Assembly: GCA_964590195.1 (NCBI GenBank)
Contig: CAZPWJ010000007.1
Location: 24,297-88,296, forward strand
Origin: GCA-2731375 sp964590195
Lineage (GTDB): Bacteria > Pseudomonadota > Alphaproteobacteria > GCA-2731375
DNA length: 64,000 nt
Reading direction: 5' to 3'
Position numbers and translations under genes: made by a program. This document shows positions 1 to 7,806 of this stretch, in pieces. The notes below the pieces were generated by a model. That model was given only the letters and a program-made list of their open reading frames with translations, was not told the origin of the DNA and made no database searches. The stretch's first letter is position 1. Every line of letters begins with the position of its first letter.

Positions 1-151
1 CCTCAGGTGTACTGGCGCCGTTGGACAGCGCGGTAAACAGGTTGCACTCCAGGGCGGCGGCCAGGGCCTGGCTTTTCTTGAAGGAGAATGCCAGTTCGTT
101 CAGGCGTTCGGAATTCTTGCCGACCGTGGGGTCGTTCGGGATCTTGCTCAT
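1..151 (-). CDS. Methyltransferase N-terminus (partial, runs off window)
   Basis: Only the first 50 codons lie in the window; the gene continues past position 1. The start ATG overlaps the TGA stop of the upstream CoA-transferase gene (shared ATGA), so the two are probably translationally coupled. The visible residues (SERLNELAFSFKKSQALAAA, then LECNLFTALSNGAS) resemble the helical dimerisation domain at the front of class I SAM-dependent O-methyltransferases, where a short helix pair precedes a winged helix. The catalytic Rossmann domain is outside the window, so the substrate cannot be judged. The reading frame is certain; the family call is a moderate inference from a short stretch. Confidence 0.55.
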   Translation of the reverse strand, partial: MSKIPNDPTVGKNSERLNELAFSFKKSQALAAALECNLFTALSNGASTPE

Positions 152-1242
152 TTAGGATTCCTTGTGGTGATTTCTTGTTGATCGGCACCGGGTTCGGGCG
201 CGGCGTCGAGGCTGGGCGCGGCCTGCGGCGTTGCCGGAAAGCCGATCTGGCGCAAGGCGTTTCCGGCATGGTCCCGGGTTTCAAGCACCATGTTGCGGGC
301 CAGCAGCTGCGGGTTGTCGAAAGCTTCCTCCGGGGTTTTGACCAGGCCGATTTCAATTTCCAGCAGCGTCAAGGTGTCGACCCAATGTTGCGCGTCGTTG
401 CCGGCGAAATGAGTCTGTAGGAATTCCTTTGCCCTATTATCGGGATTGCCGACCTCCAGGCCCAATTGCCACAGATCCTCGGCGCCGAAATAACCAAACA
501 GTGCCCGGCAGGATTTCTCGCTCATGGCGGTGATGACAATGTGGCGGCCGTCCCGCGCGCGGTAGACGTTATTGGCCGGCCGCAGGGAGCGGTCGGCGGC
601 GTCCTTGCCGCTGACGGCCTGGCCATCCCGCATGGTGCCATGAGACACCGAGAGCAGGGAGAATGCCGTCTCCTGCATGGAGAGGTCAATATGGCGGCCT
701 TCGCCGGTTTGATTGCGCCCCTGCAAGGCGGCGCAGATAGCGAAGGCCGCCATCAGGCCGTTGGCGGCGTCGGCCATATAGGTCTGCGGCGCGGCAATTT
801 CCGATGCATTGGCGTTCAGAGCATGCAGCAGGCCGGTCTCTGCCTGGAACAGCATGTCATAGGCCGCGCGCATGGCGTCGGGCCCGCTCTGCCCAAAACC
901 CGATTGGGAGCAATAGATGATCCCAGGGTTGATGGCGCGGATAGCGTCATAGTCGATGCCCAGACGGGTGGTGACGCCGGGACGGTAGCTTTCTATCAGG
1001 ACGTCCGCCCCCCGGGCCAGATCCAGAAAGACCGCGTGATCGTCTTTATCGCGCAGGTTCAGGACAACCGACTTTTTGCCCCGGTTCAACAGTAGATCTT
1101 CGTTGCTGATGCCATTTGGGGCATGGTCCCGCTCAATGCGGATTGAGGTCGCGCCCCAGCCGGTCATCAGAAAGCCGCAATACTGGCCCGGAGTCATGAC
1201 GCCGACTTCAAGAATGGTTATGCCTTTGAGGGCGTCCTGCAT
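148..1242 (-). CDS. CaiB/BaiF (class III) CoA-transferase family protein
   Basis: This 364-residue protein carries the family III CoA-transferase fold. These cytosolic enzymes move CoA between an acyl-CoA and a free acid through an aspartyl-CoA anhydride. Visible family features are the N-terminal LEVGVMTPGQYCGFLM region, the segment VVLNLRDKDDHAVFLDLARGADVLIESYRPGV, and the catalytic-region motif MADAANGLMAAFAI, where Asp158 is the likely nucleophile. The length is slightly below the usual 380-410. It is followed by the partial methyltransferase with a 4-nt overlap and preceded by a VOC-family gene on the same strand, suggesting a small catabolic operon. The acid substrate is unknown. Confidence 0.85.
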   Translation of the reverse strand: MQDALKGITILEVGVMTPGQYCGFLMTGWGATSIRIERDHAPNGISNEDLLLNRGKKSVVLNLRDKDDHAVFLDLARGADVLIESYRPGVTTRLGIDYDAIRAINPGIIYCSQSGFGQSGPDAMRAAYDMLFQAETGLLHALNANASEIAAPQTYMADAANGLMAAFAICAALQGRNQTGEGRHIDLSMQETAFSLLSVSHGTMRDGQAVSGKDAADRSLRPANNVYRARDGRHIVITAMSEKSCRALFGYFGAEDLWQLGLEVGNPDNRAKEFLQTHFAGNDAQHWVDTLTLLEIEIGLVKTPEEAFDNPQLLARNMVLETRDHAGNALRQIGFPATPQAAPSLDAAPEPGADQQEITTRNPK

Positions 1243-1290
1243 ACATTACTCCATCAGACGACCGGAACGATTGGCTGGCTTCAATTGGGT

Positions 1291-1692
1291 TTAGCCGGCG
1301 GCGACTTCTTCCTCGCTAAAGGTCAATTCCAGCTTCAGGCCATCGGGGCTTTGGATAAACAGCTGGGTCAGATTGAATTTCGGCACCAACCGCTCGTCGT
1401 ATTCGACGCCGGCGGCTTCCAGCCTGGCCTTGATCTCTCCATAACCGGTGCAGCGGAAGGAGACATGATCGACCCGGCCCGTGCCGTCGGGCACCTCGTC
1501 GAGTTCGACCAAATGTAAAACAGGCTTGTCGGCGGCATAGACCCAGGCGCCGGGAAAGGGAAAGGGCGGCCGATCGCCGATCCGCATGCCCAGGACGTCC
1601 ACGTAGAACTTGGCCGATGCGGCGGCATCGGTGGTGACGACATTGTAGTGATCGATATATTCCAACGGCATGCCATGCTCCCCTATCGGCAT
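1291..1692 (-). CDS. VOC family (glyoxalase/dioxygenase-fold) protein
   Basis: A 133-residue single-domain member of the vicinal oxygen chelate superfamily. The paired beta-alpha-beta-beta-beta pattern is recognisable: IDHYNVVTTDAAASAKFYVDVLGMRIGDRPPF in the first half and VDHVSFRCTGYGEIKARLEAAGV in the second, ending with LFIQSPDGLKLELTF. Candidate metal ligands are the His residues near the start of each module and the Glu in the last strand. The start could also be the in-frame ATG at 1671 (MPLEYIDHY). It lies 48 bp upstream of the CaiB gene on the same strand and is divergent from the flavin reductase gene at 1855. The substrate cannot be assigned. Confidence 0.8.
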   Translation of the reverse strand: MPIGEHGMPLEYIDHYNVVTTDAAASAKFYVDVLGMRIGDRPPFPFPGAWVYAADKPVLHLVELDEVPDGTGRVDHVSFRCTGYGEIKARLEAAGVEYDERLVPKFNLTQLFIQSPDGLKLELTFSEEEVAAG

Positions 1693-1752
1693 TTGGCGTT
1701 ATATTCAAAGGTCAGTATGAACGCTGGGAACGTTCCGGGCAATGCATCGCGC

Positions 1753-1792
1753 TTGCTATTGCCCCGCTATTGCAAAGCATGCCCAATAGCAA
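1753..1792. promoter_or_regulatory. Candidate operator: three GCTATTG copies in a divergent promoter region
   Basis: The gap between the VOC gene (minus) and the OYE gene (plus) holds a perfect 9-bp inverted repeat, TTGCTATTG at 1753-1761 and CAATAGCAA at 1784-1792. A further direct copy, GCTATTGC, sits at 1766-1773. Three copies of one heptamer in a divergent intergenic region suggest a regulator binding site. No regulator gene is adjacent. Confidence 0.4.
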
Positions 1793-1854
1793 TTATCTAG
1801 CCATACTGAACAACAACGGCGGCAGCACCGCCGGCGGACCATAGGAGCGAGACC

Positions 1855-3030
1855 ATGAGCGATGCCGCCGAAGGCACGGCGCGGCAGGCGGATCTTCCCC
1901 TGCTGTTTCAACCCATCACCATAAAATCCGTTACCGCGCGCAACCGCATCGTGGTGCCGCCGCTGTGTCAGTACTCCGCCGTGGACGGCATCCCCAATGA
2001 CTGGCATCTGGTGCACTACGGCAGTTACGCCCGTGGCGGCGTCGGCACCATCTTTATCGAGGCCACCGGCGTGGAGCCGCGCGGCCGGATCAGCCATGGC
2101 TGCCTCGGTATTTGGGATGATGAGCATGGCGCGGCGCTGAAACCGTTGGTCAATATCATGAAGCGCCATGGCGCCGTGCCGGGCATTCAGATCGCCCATG
2201 CCGGGCGCAAGGCTTCGACCCAGCGGCCCTGGAACGGCTTGAGCGCCCTGAACGACGATGACATCGCGCGCGGCGACGTGCCCTGGGAAGTGGTCGGGCC
2301 GTCACCAATTCCCGCCGACGAAGGCTGGCTGGTGCCCAGGCAATTGGACGAGACTGAAATCGGCGAGATCGTCAAAGCCTTTGGTCAGGCCGCCAGGCGC
2401 TCTCACGAGGCCGGCTTCGAGGCTTTGGAAATTCATGGCGCCCATGGATATTTGATCCAGTCGTTCCTCTCGCCGTTATCGAATAAGCGCAACGACGGCT
2501 ATGGCGGCGATTTGGCCGGGCGCATGCGTCTGGCCCTGGAAGTGACCCGTGAAGTGCGCGGCCATTGGCCCAATGACAAGCCGCTGTTCTTCCGCGTTTC
2601 CTCGGTTGATGGCTCCGACGATGGCTGGCAGCTTGAAGATTCCATCGCCTTGGCCAAGGAGTTGAAGGCCCTGGGCGTGGATTGCATCGATTGTTCCTCG
2701 GGCGGCAACGCGGCCTCGGCTACGCTGACCCTGGTACCCCGCGGCCTGGGTTTTCAAGTGCCGTTTGCCTCCGCCATTCGGGCCGAGGCCGGCATCATGA
2801 CCATGGCGGTGGGCCTGATCCTGGATGGCGAACAGTCCGAGGCGATCCTGCAGGCGGGCGATGCGGATCTGATCGCCGTGGGCCGTGAAATCATGTACAA
2901 TCCGTTCTGGGCCGTGCAGGCGGCGCAGGATCTGGGCATCGATCCCGGTTTCGAGATGTGGCCGGCGCAATATGGCTGGTGGCTCGACAAGCGGGAACGC
3001 ACCTTTCAACGCATGGGGCATAAGAGGTAG
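1855..3030 (+). CDS. Old Yellow Enzyme family NADH:flavin oxidoreductase (YqjM/XenA-like)
   Basis: A 391-residue FMN-dependent TIM-barrel ene-reductase. This class reduces activated C=C bonds of enals, enones, nitro compounds and similar electrophiles with NAD(P)H. The PPLCQYSA motif places a redox-tuning Cys at residue 38, and IQIAHAGRK gives the flavin/substrate His near 115; both mark the thermophilic-like YqjM/XenA branch. Further family motifs are EIHGAHGYLIQSFLSPLSNKR and the C-terminal DLIAVGREIMYNPFW. An RBS-like TAGGAGCGAG precedes the ATG. The next gene starts 2 nt after the stop, so this reductase is probably co-transcribed with the glutaredoxin-DinB gene. Confidence 0.92.
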   Translation: MSDAAEGTARQADLPLLFQPITIKSVTARNRIVVPPLCQYSAVDGIPNDWHLVHYGSYARGGVGTIFIEATGVEPRGRISHGCLGIWDDEHGAALKPLVNIMKRHGAVPGIQIAHAGRKASTQRPWNGLSALNDDDIARGDVPWEVVGPSPIPADEGWLVPRQLDETEIGEIVKAFGQAARRSHEAGFEALEIHGAHGYLIQSFLSPLSNKRNDGYGGDLAGRMRLALEVTREVRGHWPNDKPLFFRVSSVDGSDDGWQLEDSIALAKELKALGVDCIDCSSGGNAASATLTLVPRGLGFQVPFASAIRAEAGIMTMAVGLILDGEQSEAILQAGDADLIAVGREIMYNPFWAVQAAQDLGIDPGFEMWPAQYGWWLDKRERTFQRMGHKR

Positions 3031-3032
3031 AG

Positions 3033-3824
3033 ATGAACGAAGCAACGCCAAGCGAAGCAGGCAGCGAAGCAATCCGGGTTTTCTGGCAACCTGGGTGAAG
3101 CAGCTGTCTCCGCCTGAAGGAGCATTTGTCGGCCCGTGCGGTTGACTTCCAATCGATCAATGTCGCCGCCGACCCCGATGGTCTGGCGCAACTGCAAAAA
3201 CTTGGCGTCCGCACTGTTCCCGTGGTGGCCAAGGGTGAAAACTATGTCATGGGCCTATCCCTGCGGGATGTGGGCGAATTTCTAGGCCTGGATGATCAGG
3301 GCCCCGCCATGCTGGCGCCGGCGGAATTGATACAACGCCTGGACTGGGTGCTAAGCGCCGCGCAACGCTATCTGCGGCAATTGCCCGATGATCTGATGAC
3401 GGCGGAGCTGCCGGGCCGGCCTCGCAGCTACCGTGATCTGACCTATCATATCTTTCAGATCGCCCGCGCCTTTCTGGGCGTCGCCTCCGGCGAGGAGCTG
3501 ACCTACCAGAAATTGGGCGAACAGCCCGGCGACGACCTGGTGACCTTTGCCGATATCGCCGATGACGGCGATGCCACGCGCCGGGATATTCTGGCTTGGT
3601 GGGCGGAGCAAGGCGGCGAGAGGGACTTCGAGGCCACCGTTGCCACCTATTACGGCCCGCAGTCCTTGCACGAAACCTTGGAGCGGACGACCTGGCATAC
3701 GGCCCAGCATGTGCGGCAAATGCTGATGATCCTGGAGGGGCTGGAAATCGAACCGGACGGCGGTGCTATCGGCGAGCGCGAGCTGGCCGGCCTGCCCCTG
3801 CCGAAAGAGGTCTGGGACGGCTGA
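3033..3824 (+). CDS. Glutaredoxin-DinB fusion; in-frame TGA at 3096 read as candidate selenocysteine
   Basis: Read from the ATG at 3033 (AAGAGG just upstream, 2 nt after the reductase stop), the frame runs 21 codons, meets TGA at 3096-3098, and continues open to 3824: 263 residues if the TGA is decoded. The N-terminal domain is a complete glutaredoxin fold: strand IRVFWQPG, then TGA-S-S-C (Sec22, Cys25), helix LRLKEHLSAR, strand VDFQSINVA, the cis-Pro motif VRTVPVV (Pro63) and a last helix LRDVGEFLGL. The TGA falls exactly on the first, nucleophilic Cys of CxxC. From about residue 105 follows a DinB/YfiT-like four-helix domain with His139 and the WHTAQH pair (His222, His226) as probable metal ligands. 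DinB-fold proteins include thiol-dependent transferases, so a thiol-linked detoxification role is inferred. Alternatives are a Cys-to-stop mutation or a base error. A TTG start at 3126 would delete the redox motif. Confidence 0.75.
3099..3146 (+). promoter_or_regulatory. Candidate bacterial SECIS region downstream of the in-frame TGA
   Basis: Two hairpins can be drawn after the TGA. The first (3105-3124) pairs UG and CUCC with GGAG and CA around the loop GCCUGAA, with a single bulged U at 3107. Its apical G is 14 nt after the TGA, slightly closer than usual for bacterial SECIS elements. The second (3128-3146) is a 7-pair stem, two pairs being G-U, with loop CGUGC. Its loop G is 38 nt after the TGA, at the upper edge of the expected range. 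Both have a G in the first two loop positions. Folding was by eye and does not choose between them. Confidence 0.4.
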
Positions 3825-3840
3825 TTTTGCCACGGGTCAT

Positions 3841-4758
3841 ATGGTGATTACCCTATTCGAGCCCTTCCGCGCCGTGTTCTACACGCCGTTTTACGCCGCC
3901 CATGCGCTTGACGCTTATGGCGCCGAAGGTATCGATGTGCAATTGGTCACATCAGGTGCCGAGGCCACTGTAAGCGGCCTGATTGACGGCTCCACCGACG
4001 TGGCCTGGGGCGGCCCGATGCGTATTCAGTATACTTACGACCAGCAACCTGATTGCGCTGTCGTCAGTTTTTGCGAGATCGTTACCCGCGATCCGTTTTT
4101 TGTTGTCGGGCGCGAATCCCGGCCAGATTTTCAGATGTCGGACTTGATGAACATCCAATTCAGCTCCGTGTCCGAGGTCAATACACCGTGGCTTTGCCTG
4201 CAGGAGGACTTGCGCCGCGCCGGATTGGACCCGGCCCAGGTCAATCGGATCGAGAGCAACACAATGGTGGAGAACGCCGCCGCCCTGCGCACGGGCGAAC
4301 TGGATGCCATCCAGATTTTTCAGCCTTTCGTGGAGCAACTCGTTGCTGATGGCGCGGGGCATATCTGGTACGCCGCCGCCTCCAGGGGAGCGACCAGTTA
4401 CACCACGTTGAGCGCTCTGCGAGGCACCTTGCAAAGCAAACGTGAGCAGTTGGCGGGGATGACGCGGGCCTTGTACCGCACGCAAAAATGGCTGCACGGG
4501 ACGGATACGCCGGCCATTGCCGCCGCCGTTGCCGAATTTTTTCCAGACCTGCCCCAGGATACTCTGGCCGCCTGCATCGAACGTTACAGGACGCTGGGCT
4601 TATGGGGCGTGAACCCAATTCTGCCCAGGGACGGTTTCGAGCGTTTGCAGGCCAGCGGCCTGTCCGGCGGTCTGTTTAAATCCGGCGCGCCCTATGAGAC
4701 CTGCGTCGACACCAGCCTGGCGCGCGAGGCAATAGAGGCCGATCCGCCGTCGATGTGA
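3841..4758 (+). CDS. NMT1/THI5-like substrate-binding protein without signal peptide
   Basis: A 305-residue protein of the periplasmic-binding-protein type II fold, in the NMT1/THI5-like group that includes nitrate, sulfonate and pyrimidine binders. It begins MVITLFEPFRAVFYTPFYAAHALDAYGAEGIDVQLV, which matches the mature start of such proteins (ligand loop near FYTPFYAAH). It continues with GLIDGSTDVAWGGPMRI and ALRTGELDAIQIFQPF. No signal peptide or lipobox is visible and no ABC permease or ATPase is adjacent. A cytoplasmic enzyme or sensor role is therefore as likely as transport. It follows the glutaredoxin-DinB gene by 16 nt on the same strand. Confidence 0.75.
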   Translation: MVITLFEPFRAVFYTPFYAAHALDAYGAEGIDVQLVTSGAEATVSGLIDGSTDVAWGGPMRIQYTYDQQPDCAVVSFCEIVTRDPFFVVGRESRPDFQMSDLMNIQFSSVSEVNTPWLCLQEDLRRAGLDPAQVNRIESNTMVENAAALRTGELDAIQIFQPFVEQLVADGAGHIWYAAASRGATSYTTLSALRGTLQSKREQLAGMTRALYRTQKWLHGTDTPAIAAAVAEFFPDLPQDTLAACIERYRTLGLWGVNPILPRDGFERLQASGLSGGLFKSGAPYETCVDTSLAREAIEADPPSM

Positions 4759-4782
4759 TGGCGACGATTCTCGCGGCGCGCA

Positions 4783-6423
4783 CTAATCCGGCACGATAAT
4801 CGGTTCCATCGCCGCTTTGCCCAGCACCATGTCGGAACCCTTTTCGCCGATCATCATTGTCGCGGCATTCAGGTTGGCCGAGACCATGGTCGGCATGACC
4901 GAGGCGTCGATCACGCGCAGGCTTTCCATGCCGCGGACGCGAAGCTGATCATCAACCACTGACGTCGGGTCCGTCTCCGGCCCCATGCGGCAGGTGCCCA
5001 TGAGATGGAAGGTGGTGCCGCCCCAATGGCGTGCCGCCTCCAGATATTCCTCATCGGTTTGTACATCATCGCCCGGATACGCCTCTGACTCGATATAGGG
5101 CATCATCGGCTCGGTATACATCAGGCGGCGTGCCAGCTTCATGGCGCAAACCACGATCCGGCGGTCCTCTTCATCGTCCAGGTAATTCGGCTGGATGATC
5201 GGTTTTTCGAACGGATCGGCCGAGCGCGCACGCAGCCAGCCCTTGCTCTCCGGTCGATGCTGCCAGGCCGCGATGGTGAAGCCCGGAACATCATCAAGCA
5301 ACCCATGCACGCCCAGCTTATAACTGGCCGGGGTGAAGATGAATTGCAGATCGTTGCTCCGCGCCGCCTCGTCGGAATGCCAGAAACCATAGACCATGGA
5401 GGGGCTGAGATTGACGATGCTTTTGCCGCCGGTGAAATACTTGATGACCTCGCCCACCAGGCTCAGGCCACGGGACTTTTCATTCAGGGTCTCGATATTC
5501 TTGACCCGGGCGCTAAGGCGGGGCGCGTAATGGTCGCGCAGGTTTTCACCTACCCCCGCCAATTCATGCTTCACCTCGATGCCAAGCGATTGCAGCAAGC
5601 CGCCCGGTCCGATGCCCGAGAGCTGTAGCAACTGTGGTGAATTGACCACGCCGCCGCTCAGGATCACTTCCCGGTTGGCCCGGACCTCGACCATTTGGCC
5701 GCCGCGCCCGCCCTTGGAATATGCCACGCCCACCGCCTTCTTGCCTTCAAGCAGAATTTTGGTGGCAAAGGCGTTGGTCCGCACAGTCAGGTTAGCGCGG
5801 GATTTGGCGGGGTTGAGAAAAGCCCGCGCCGTGCTGACCCGGCGCCGTTTATGGGCCGTGCGCTGAACATAGGAGATACCCTCTTGCACGGCGCCATTAT
5901 AGTCCTTGTTGCGCGGGATGCCGATGGTATGGGCGCCCGCCATGAAGACCTCGCAGAAGGGATGCTCGTAGTTCAGGTCGGTAACCTGAAGGTTGCCCTC
6001 CCGGCCCCGAAAGGTGTCATCACCGCCGCCGATCCGTTGCTCGCAGCGTTTGAAGTAGGGCAACACGTCGGCATAGCCCCAATTCCGGTTGCCGCGCTGG
6101 GACCAGCCGTCGAAATCCATGCGCTGGCCCCGGTTATAGATATGACCGTTGATGGAGGAGGAGCCGCCCAACGTTTTGCCGCGCGGCACATCGATGGAAC
6201 GGCCCCCCGTCCAATGGCTTGGCTCGGACTGATACATCCAGTTCAGGTTTGGATTATTCAGGGTCTTGATGAAGCCCGCCGGGATATGGATGAAGGGATG
6301 CCAGTCCGGCGGTCCGGCCTCCAGCAGGCAGACACTGTTTTTGCCGTCGGCGGTCAGACGGTTGGCCAGAATGCAGCCGGCCGAGCCGGCACCAACGATC
6401 ACATAGTCAAAAGTATCAGCCAA
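4783..6423 (-). CDS. GMC family FAD-dependent oxidoreductase (choline/alcohol dehydrogenase-like)
   Basis: About 546 residues. GMC enzymes oxidise alcohols with FAD and pass electrons to oxygen or a respiratory acceptor. The ADP-binding motif DYVIVGAGSAGCILANRL is at the N-terminus, the GMC signature region around GKTLGGSSSINGHIYNRGQ follows, and GGVVNSPQLLQLSGIGP is the second signature. The C-terminal block contains FHLMGTCRMG and SANLNAATMMIGEKGSDM, with the substrate-oxidising His likely in the HLMGT region. The chosen start is TTG at 6423, preceded at good distance by GGAGG; an upstream in-frame ATG at 6456 adds 11 residues without family likeness. The substrate alcohol is unknown. Confidence 0.88.
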   Translation of the reverse strand: MADTFDYVIVGAGSAGCILANRLTADGKNSVCLLEAGPPDWHPFIHIPAGFIKTLNNPNLNWMYQSEPSHWTGGRSIDVPRGKTLGGSSSINGHIYNRGQRMDFDGWSQRGNRNWGYADVLPYFKRCEQRIGGGDDTFRGREGNLQVTDLNYEHPFCEVFMAGAHTIGIPRNKDYNGAVQEGISYVQRTAHKRRRVSTARAFLNPAKSRANLTVRTNAFATKILLEGKKAVGVAYSKGGRGGQMVEVRANREVILSGGVVNSPQLLQLSGIGPGGLLQSLGIEVKHELAGVGENLRDHYAPRLSARVKNIETLNEKSRGLSLVGEVIKYFTGGKSIVNLSPSMVYGFWHSDEAARSNDLQFIFTPASYKLGVHGLLDDVPGFTIAAWQHRPESKGWLRARSADPFEKPIIQPNYLDDEEDRRIVVCAMKLARRLMYTEPMMPYIESEAYPGDDVQTDEEYLEAARHWGGTTFHLMGTCRMGPETDPTSVVDDQLRVRGMESLRVIDASVMPTMVSANLNAATMMIGEKGSDMVLGKAAMEPIIVPD

Positions 6424-6477
6424 GATCCAGCCTCCTGTTCCCGCGCGGCATGCCATGCTGCTTACAGCCGCTCTAAT

Positions 6478-6576
6478 GTCATTGCCGGACTTGATCCGGC
6501 AATCCAGGGCAACGAGCCCGAGGGCCCGCCGCTCTAGATCCTCGGGTCTCCGCTACGCTGCGCCCAAGGATGACGG
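6478..6576 (+). repeat. Intergenic repeat, copy 1 (about 100 bp)
   Basis: This block starts GTCATTGCCGGACTTGATCC and ends GCCCAAGGATGACGG. A second copy in opposite orientation lies at 10419-10528. The shared parts are the left arm GTCATTGCCGG-CTTGA-CCGG-AATC-AGGGCAA and the right arm GCTGCGCCCAAGGATGACG; the middle differs in sequence and length. The left arm is internally palindromic (TTGCCGGACTTGATCCGGCAA). It resembles dispersed palindromic repeats found between genes in alphaproteobacteria. Confidence 0.7.
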
Positions 6577-6598
6577 TGTGTTGTATGCCTTTTCGTCC

Positions 6599-7687
6599 CT
6601 AGTTTAGGCCGCTTAGCGACTTCTTGGTATAGGGTTCAATCTCCTGATACTGTCCCGCGCGGACTTTGTTGGCCCATTCGGCTTCGGACAATAACTGCCG
6701 GCCAACCGCCGCCAGATCGAATTCGCCCTTTTCCATGCGTTTGACCAGTTCGTCCACGTCGGTTGAATTGGCGCCGGCCCAGGACGGATCATCCAGGCCG
6801 ATACTGCCCACGGTAATCGCCGGCTTGCCGGTGAGTTTCTTGCACCAACCGGCAAGATTCAGGTCCGAGCCCTCGAATTCAGGCTCCCAAAAGCGCCGTG
6901 TGCTGGCGTGGAAGACATCGACGCCGGCGTCGGTCAGGGTTTTCAGAAAACGTTCCAATTCCTCCGGTGTCGTGGCGATCTTGGCTTCGTAATCATCGCT
7001 CTTCCATTGCGAAAAGCGATAGACGATCAGGAAGTCCGGACCCACCGCCGCACGAACCGCCTCGACGATTTCCTTGCCGAAGCGGTTGCGGTTTTCAAAG
7101 CTGCCGCCGTATTCATCGGTCCGCTGATTTGAGCGCTGCCAATAAAACTGATCGATCAGATAGCCGTGGGCGCCATGTATCTCGACGCCGTCGAAGCCGA
7201 CGTCCTTGGCATTGACGGCGGCCTCGGCGAAGGCGGCGATGCAGTCGTTGATGTCGTCCTTGCTCATGGCGACGGGAACATCGCGCTCGCCGGTGGCGAC
7301 GGCGGAGGGGGCATAGCCGGGGACATCCCGGTCGGGCTCGATGCCTTTGACCCGCTGCGCGCCCACATGCCAAAGCTGGGGGATAATCTTGGCGCCGCCC
7401 GCGTGGGATTCCGCGATGACATGCTTCCAGCCTTCCAGGGCGGCTGGATTGTAGATGTCGGGCACGCTGTCGTAGCCGTTGGCGGCCTTGTGATTAATGA
7501 ACGTGCCCTCGGTGATGATCAGGCCGACGCCGCCTTCGGCGCGGCGGCGGTAATAGGCCGCGACATCCGCGCCGGGTACGTTGCCGGGGCTTTTGCGCCG
7601 GGTCATGGGCGCCATGACGATGCGGTTGGGCAGGGTTACGCCTTTCACGGTAAAGGGCTCGAACAGAACTTCGACATTTGCTGACAT
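6599..7687 (-). CDS. Old Yellow Enzyme family NADH:flavin oxidoreductase (classical/NemA-like)
   Basis: A 362-residue FMN-binding ene-reductase, the second OYE member of the cluster. Family features in order: LFEPFTVKGVTLPNRIVMAPMTRRKSPGNVPGADVAAYYRRRA, IIPQLWHVGAQR, DGVEIHGAHGYLIDQFYWQRSNQRTDEYGGSFENRNRF and DLAAVGRQLLSEAEWANKVR. It lacks the CQYS cysteine of the reductase at 1855, so the two fall into different OYE subclasses and probably act on different electrophiles. A likely RBS (GAGGAAAC) precedes the ATG. It is divergent from the aminotransferase gene at 7807 and lies upstream of the GMC gene on the same strand. Confidence 0.9.
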   Translation of the reverse strand: MSANVEVLFEPFTVKGVTLPNRIVMAPMTRRKSPGNVPGADVAAYYRRRAEGGVGLIITEGTFINHKAANGYDSVPDIYNPAALEGWKHVIAESHAGGAKIIPQLWHVGAQRVKGIEPDRDVPGYAPSAVATGERDVPVAMSKDDINDCIAAFAEAAVNAKDVGFDGVEIHGAHGYLIDQFYWQRSNQRTDEYGGSFENRNRFGKEIVEAVRAAVGPDFLIVYRFSQWKSDDYEAKIATTPEELERFLKTLTDAGVDVFHASTRRFWEPEFEGSDLNLAGWCKKLTGKPAITVGSIGLDDPSWAGANSTDVDELVKRMEKGEFDLAAVGRQLLSEAEWANKVRAGQYQEIEPYTKKSLSGLN

Positions 7688-7806
7688 GATGTTTCCTCGT
7701 TTTGTTATGACGGTTTGATACCGTTTTTCCGATTTGTCCCTGTTATGGCATACACTGGTACGGGGCGTCAGCTTAAACCGGACATCAGTTTAAAGAGGTA
7801 GTTTCC

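Noticed and set aside
3126..3824. Stand-alone DinB-like protein starting at TTG 3126
   Set aside because: This start removes the first strand and CxxC helix of a recognisable glutaredoxin domain and has no good RBS. The frame upstream through the TGA explains the sequence better.
3033..3824. Pseudogene by nonsense mutation or base error
   Set aside because: Not excluded, but less likely: there is only one interruption, it hits the very codon where selenocysteine is expected, no other decay is visible and the start signals are intact. Kept as the main alternative.
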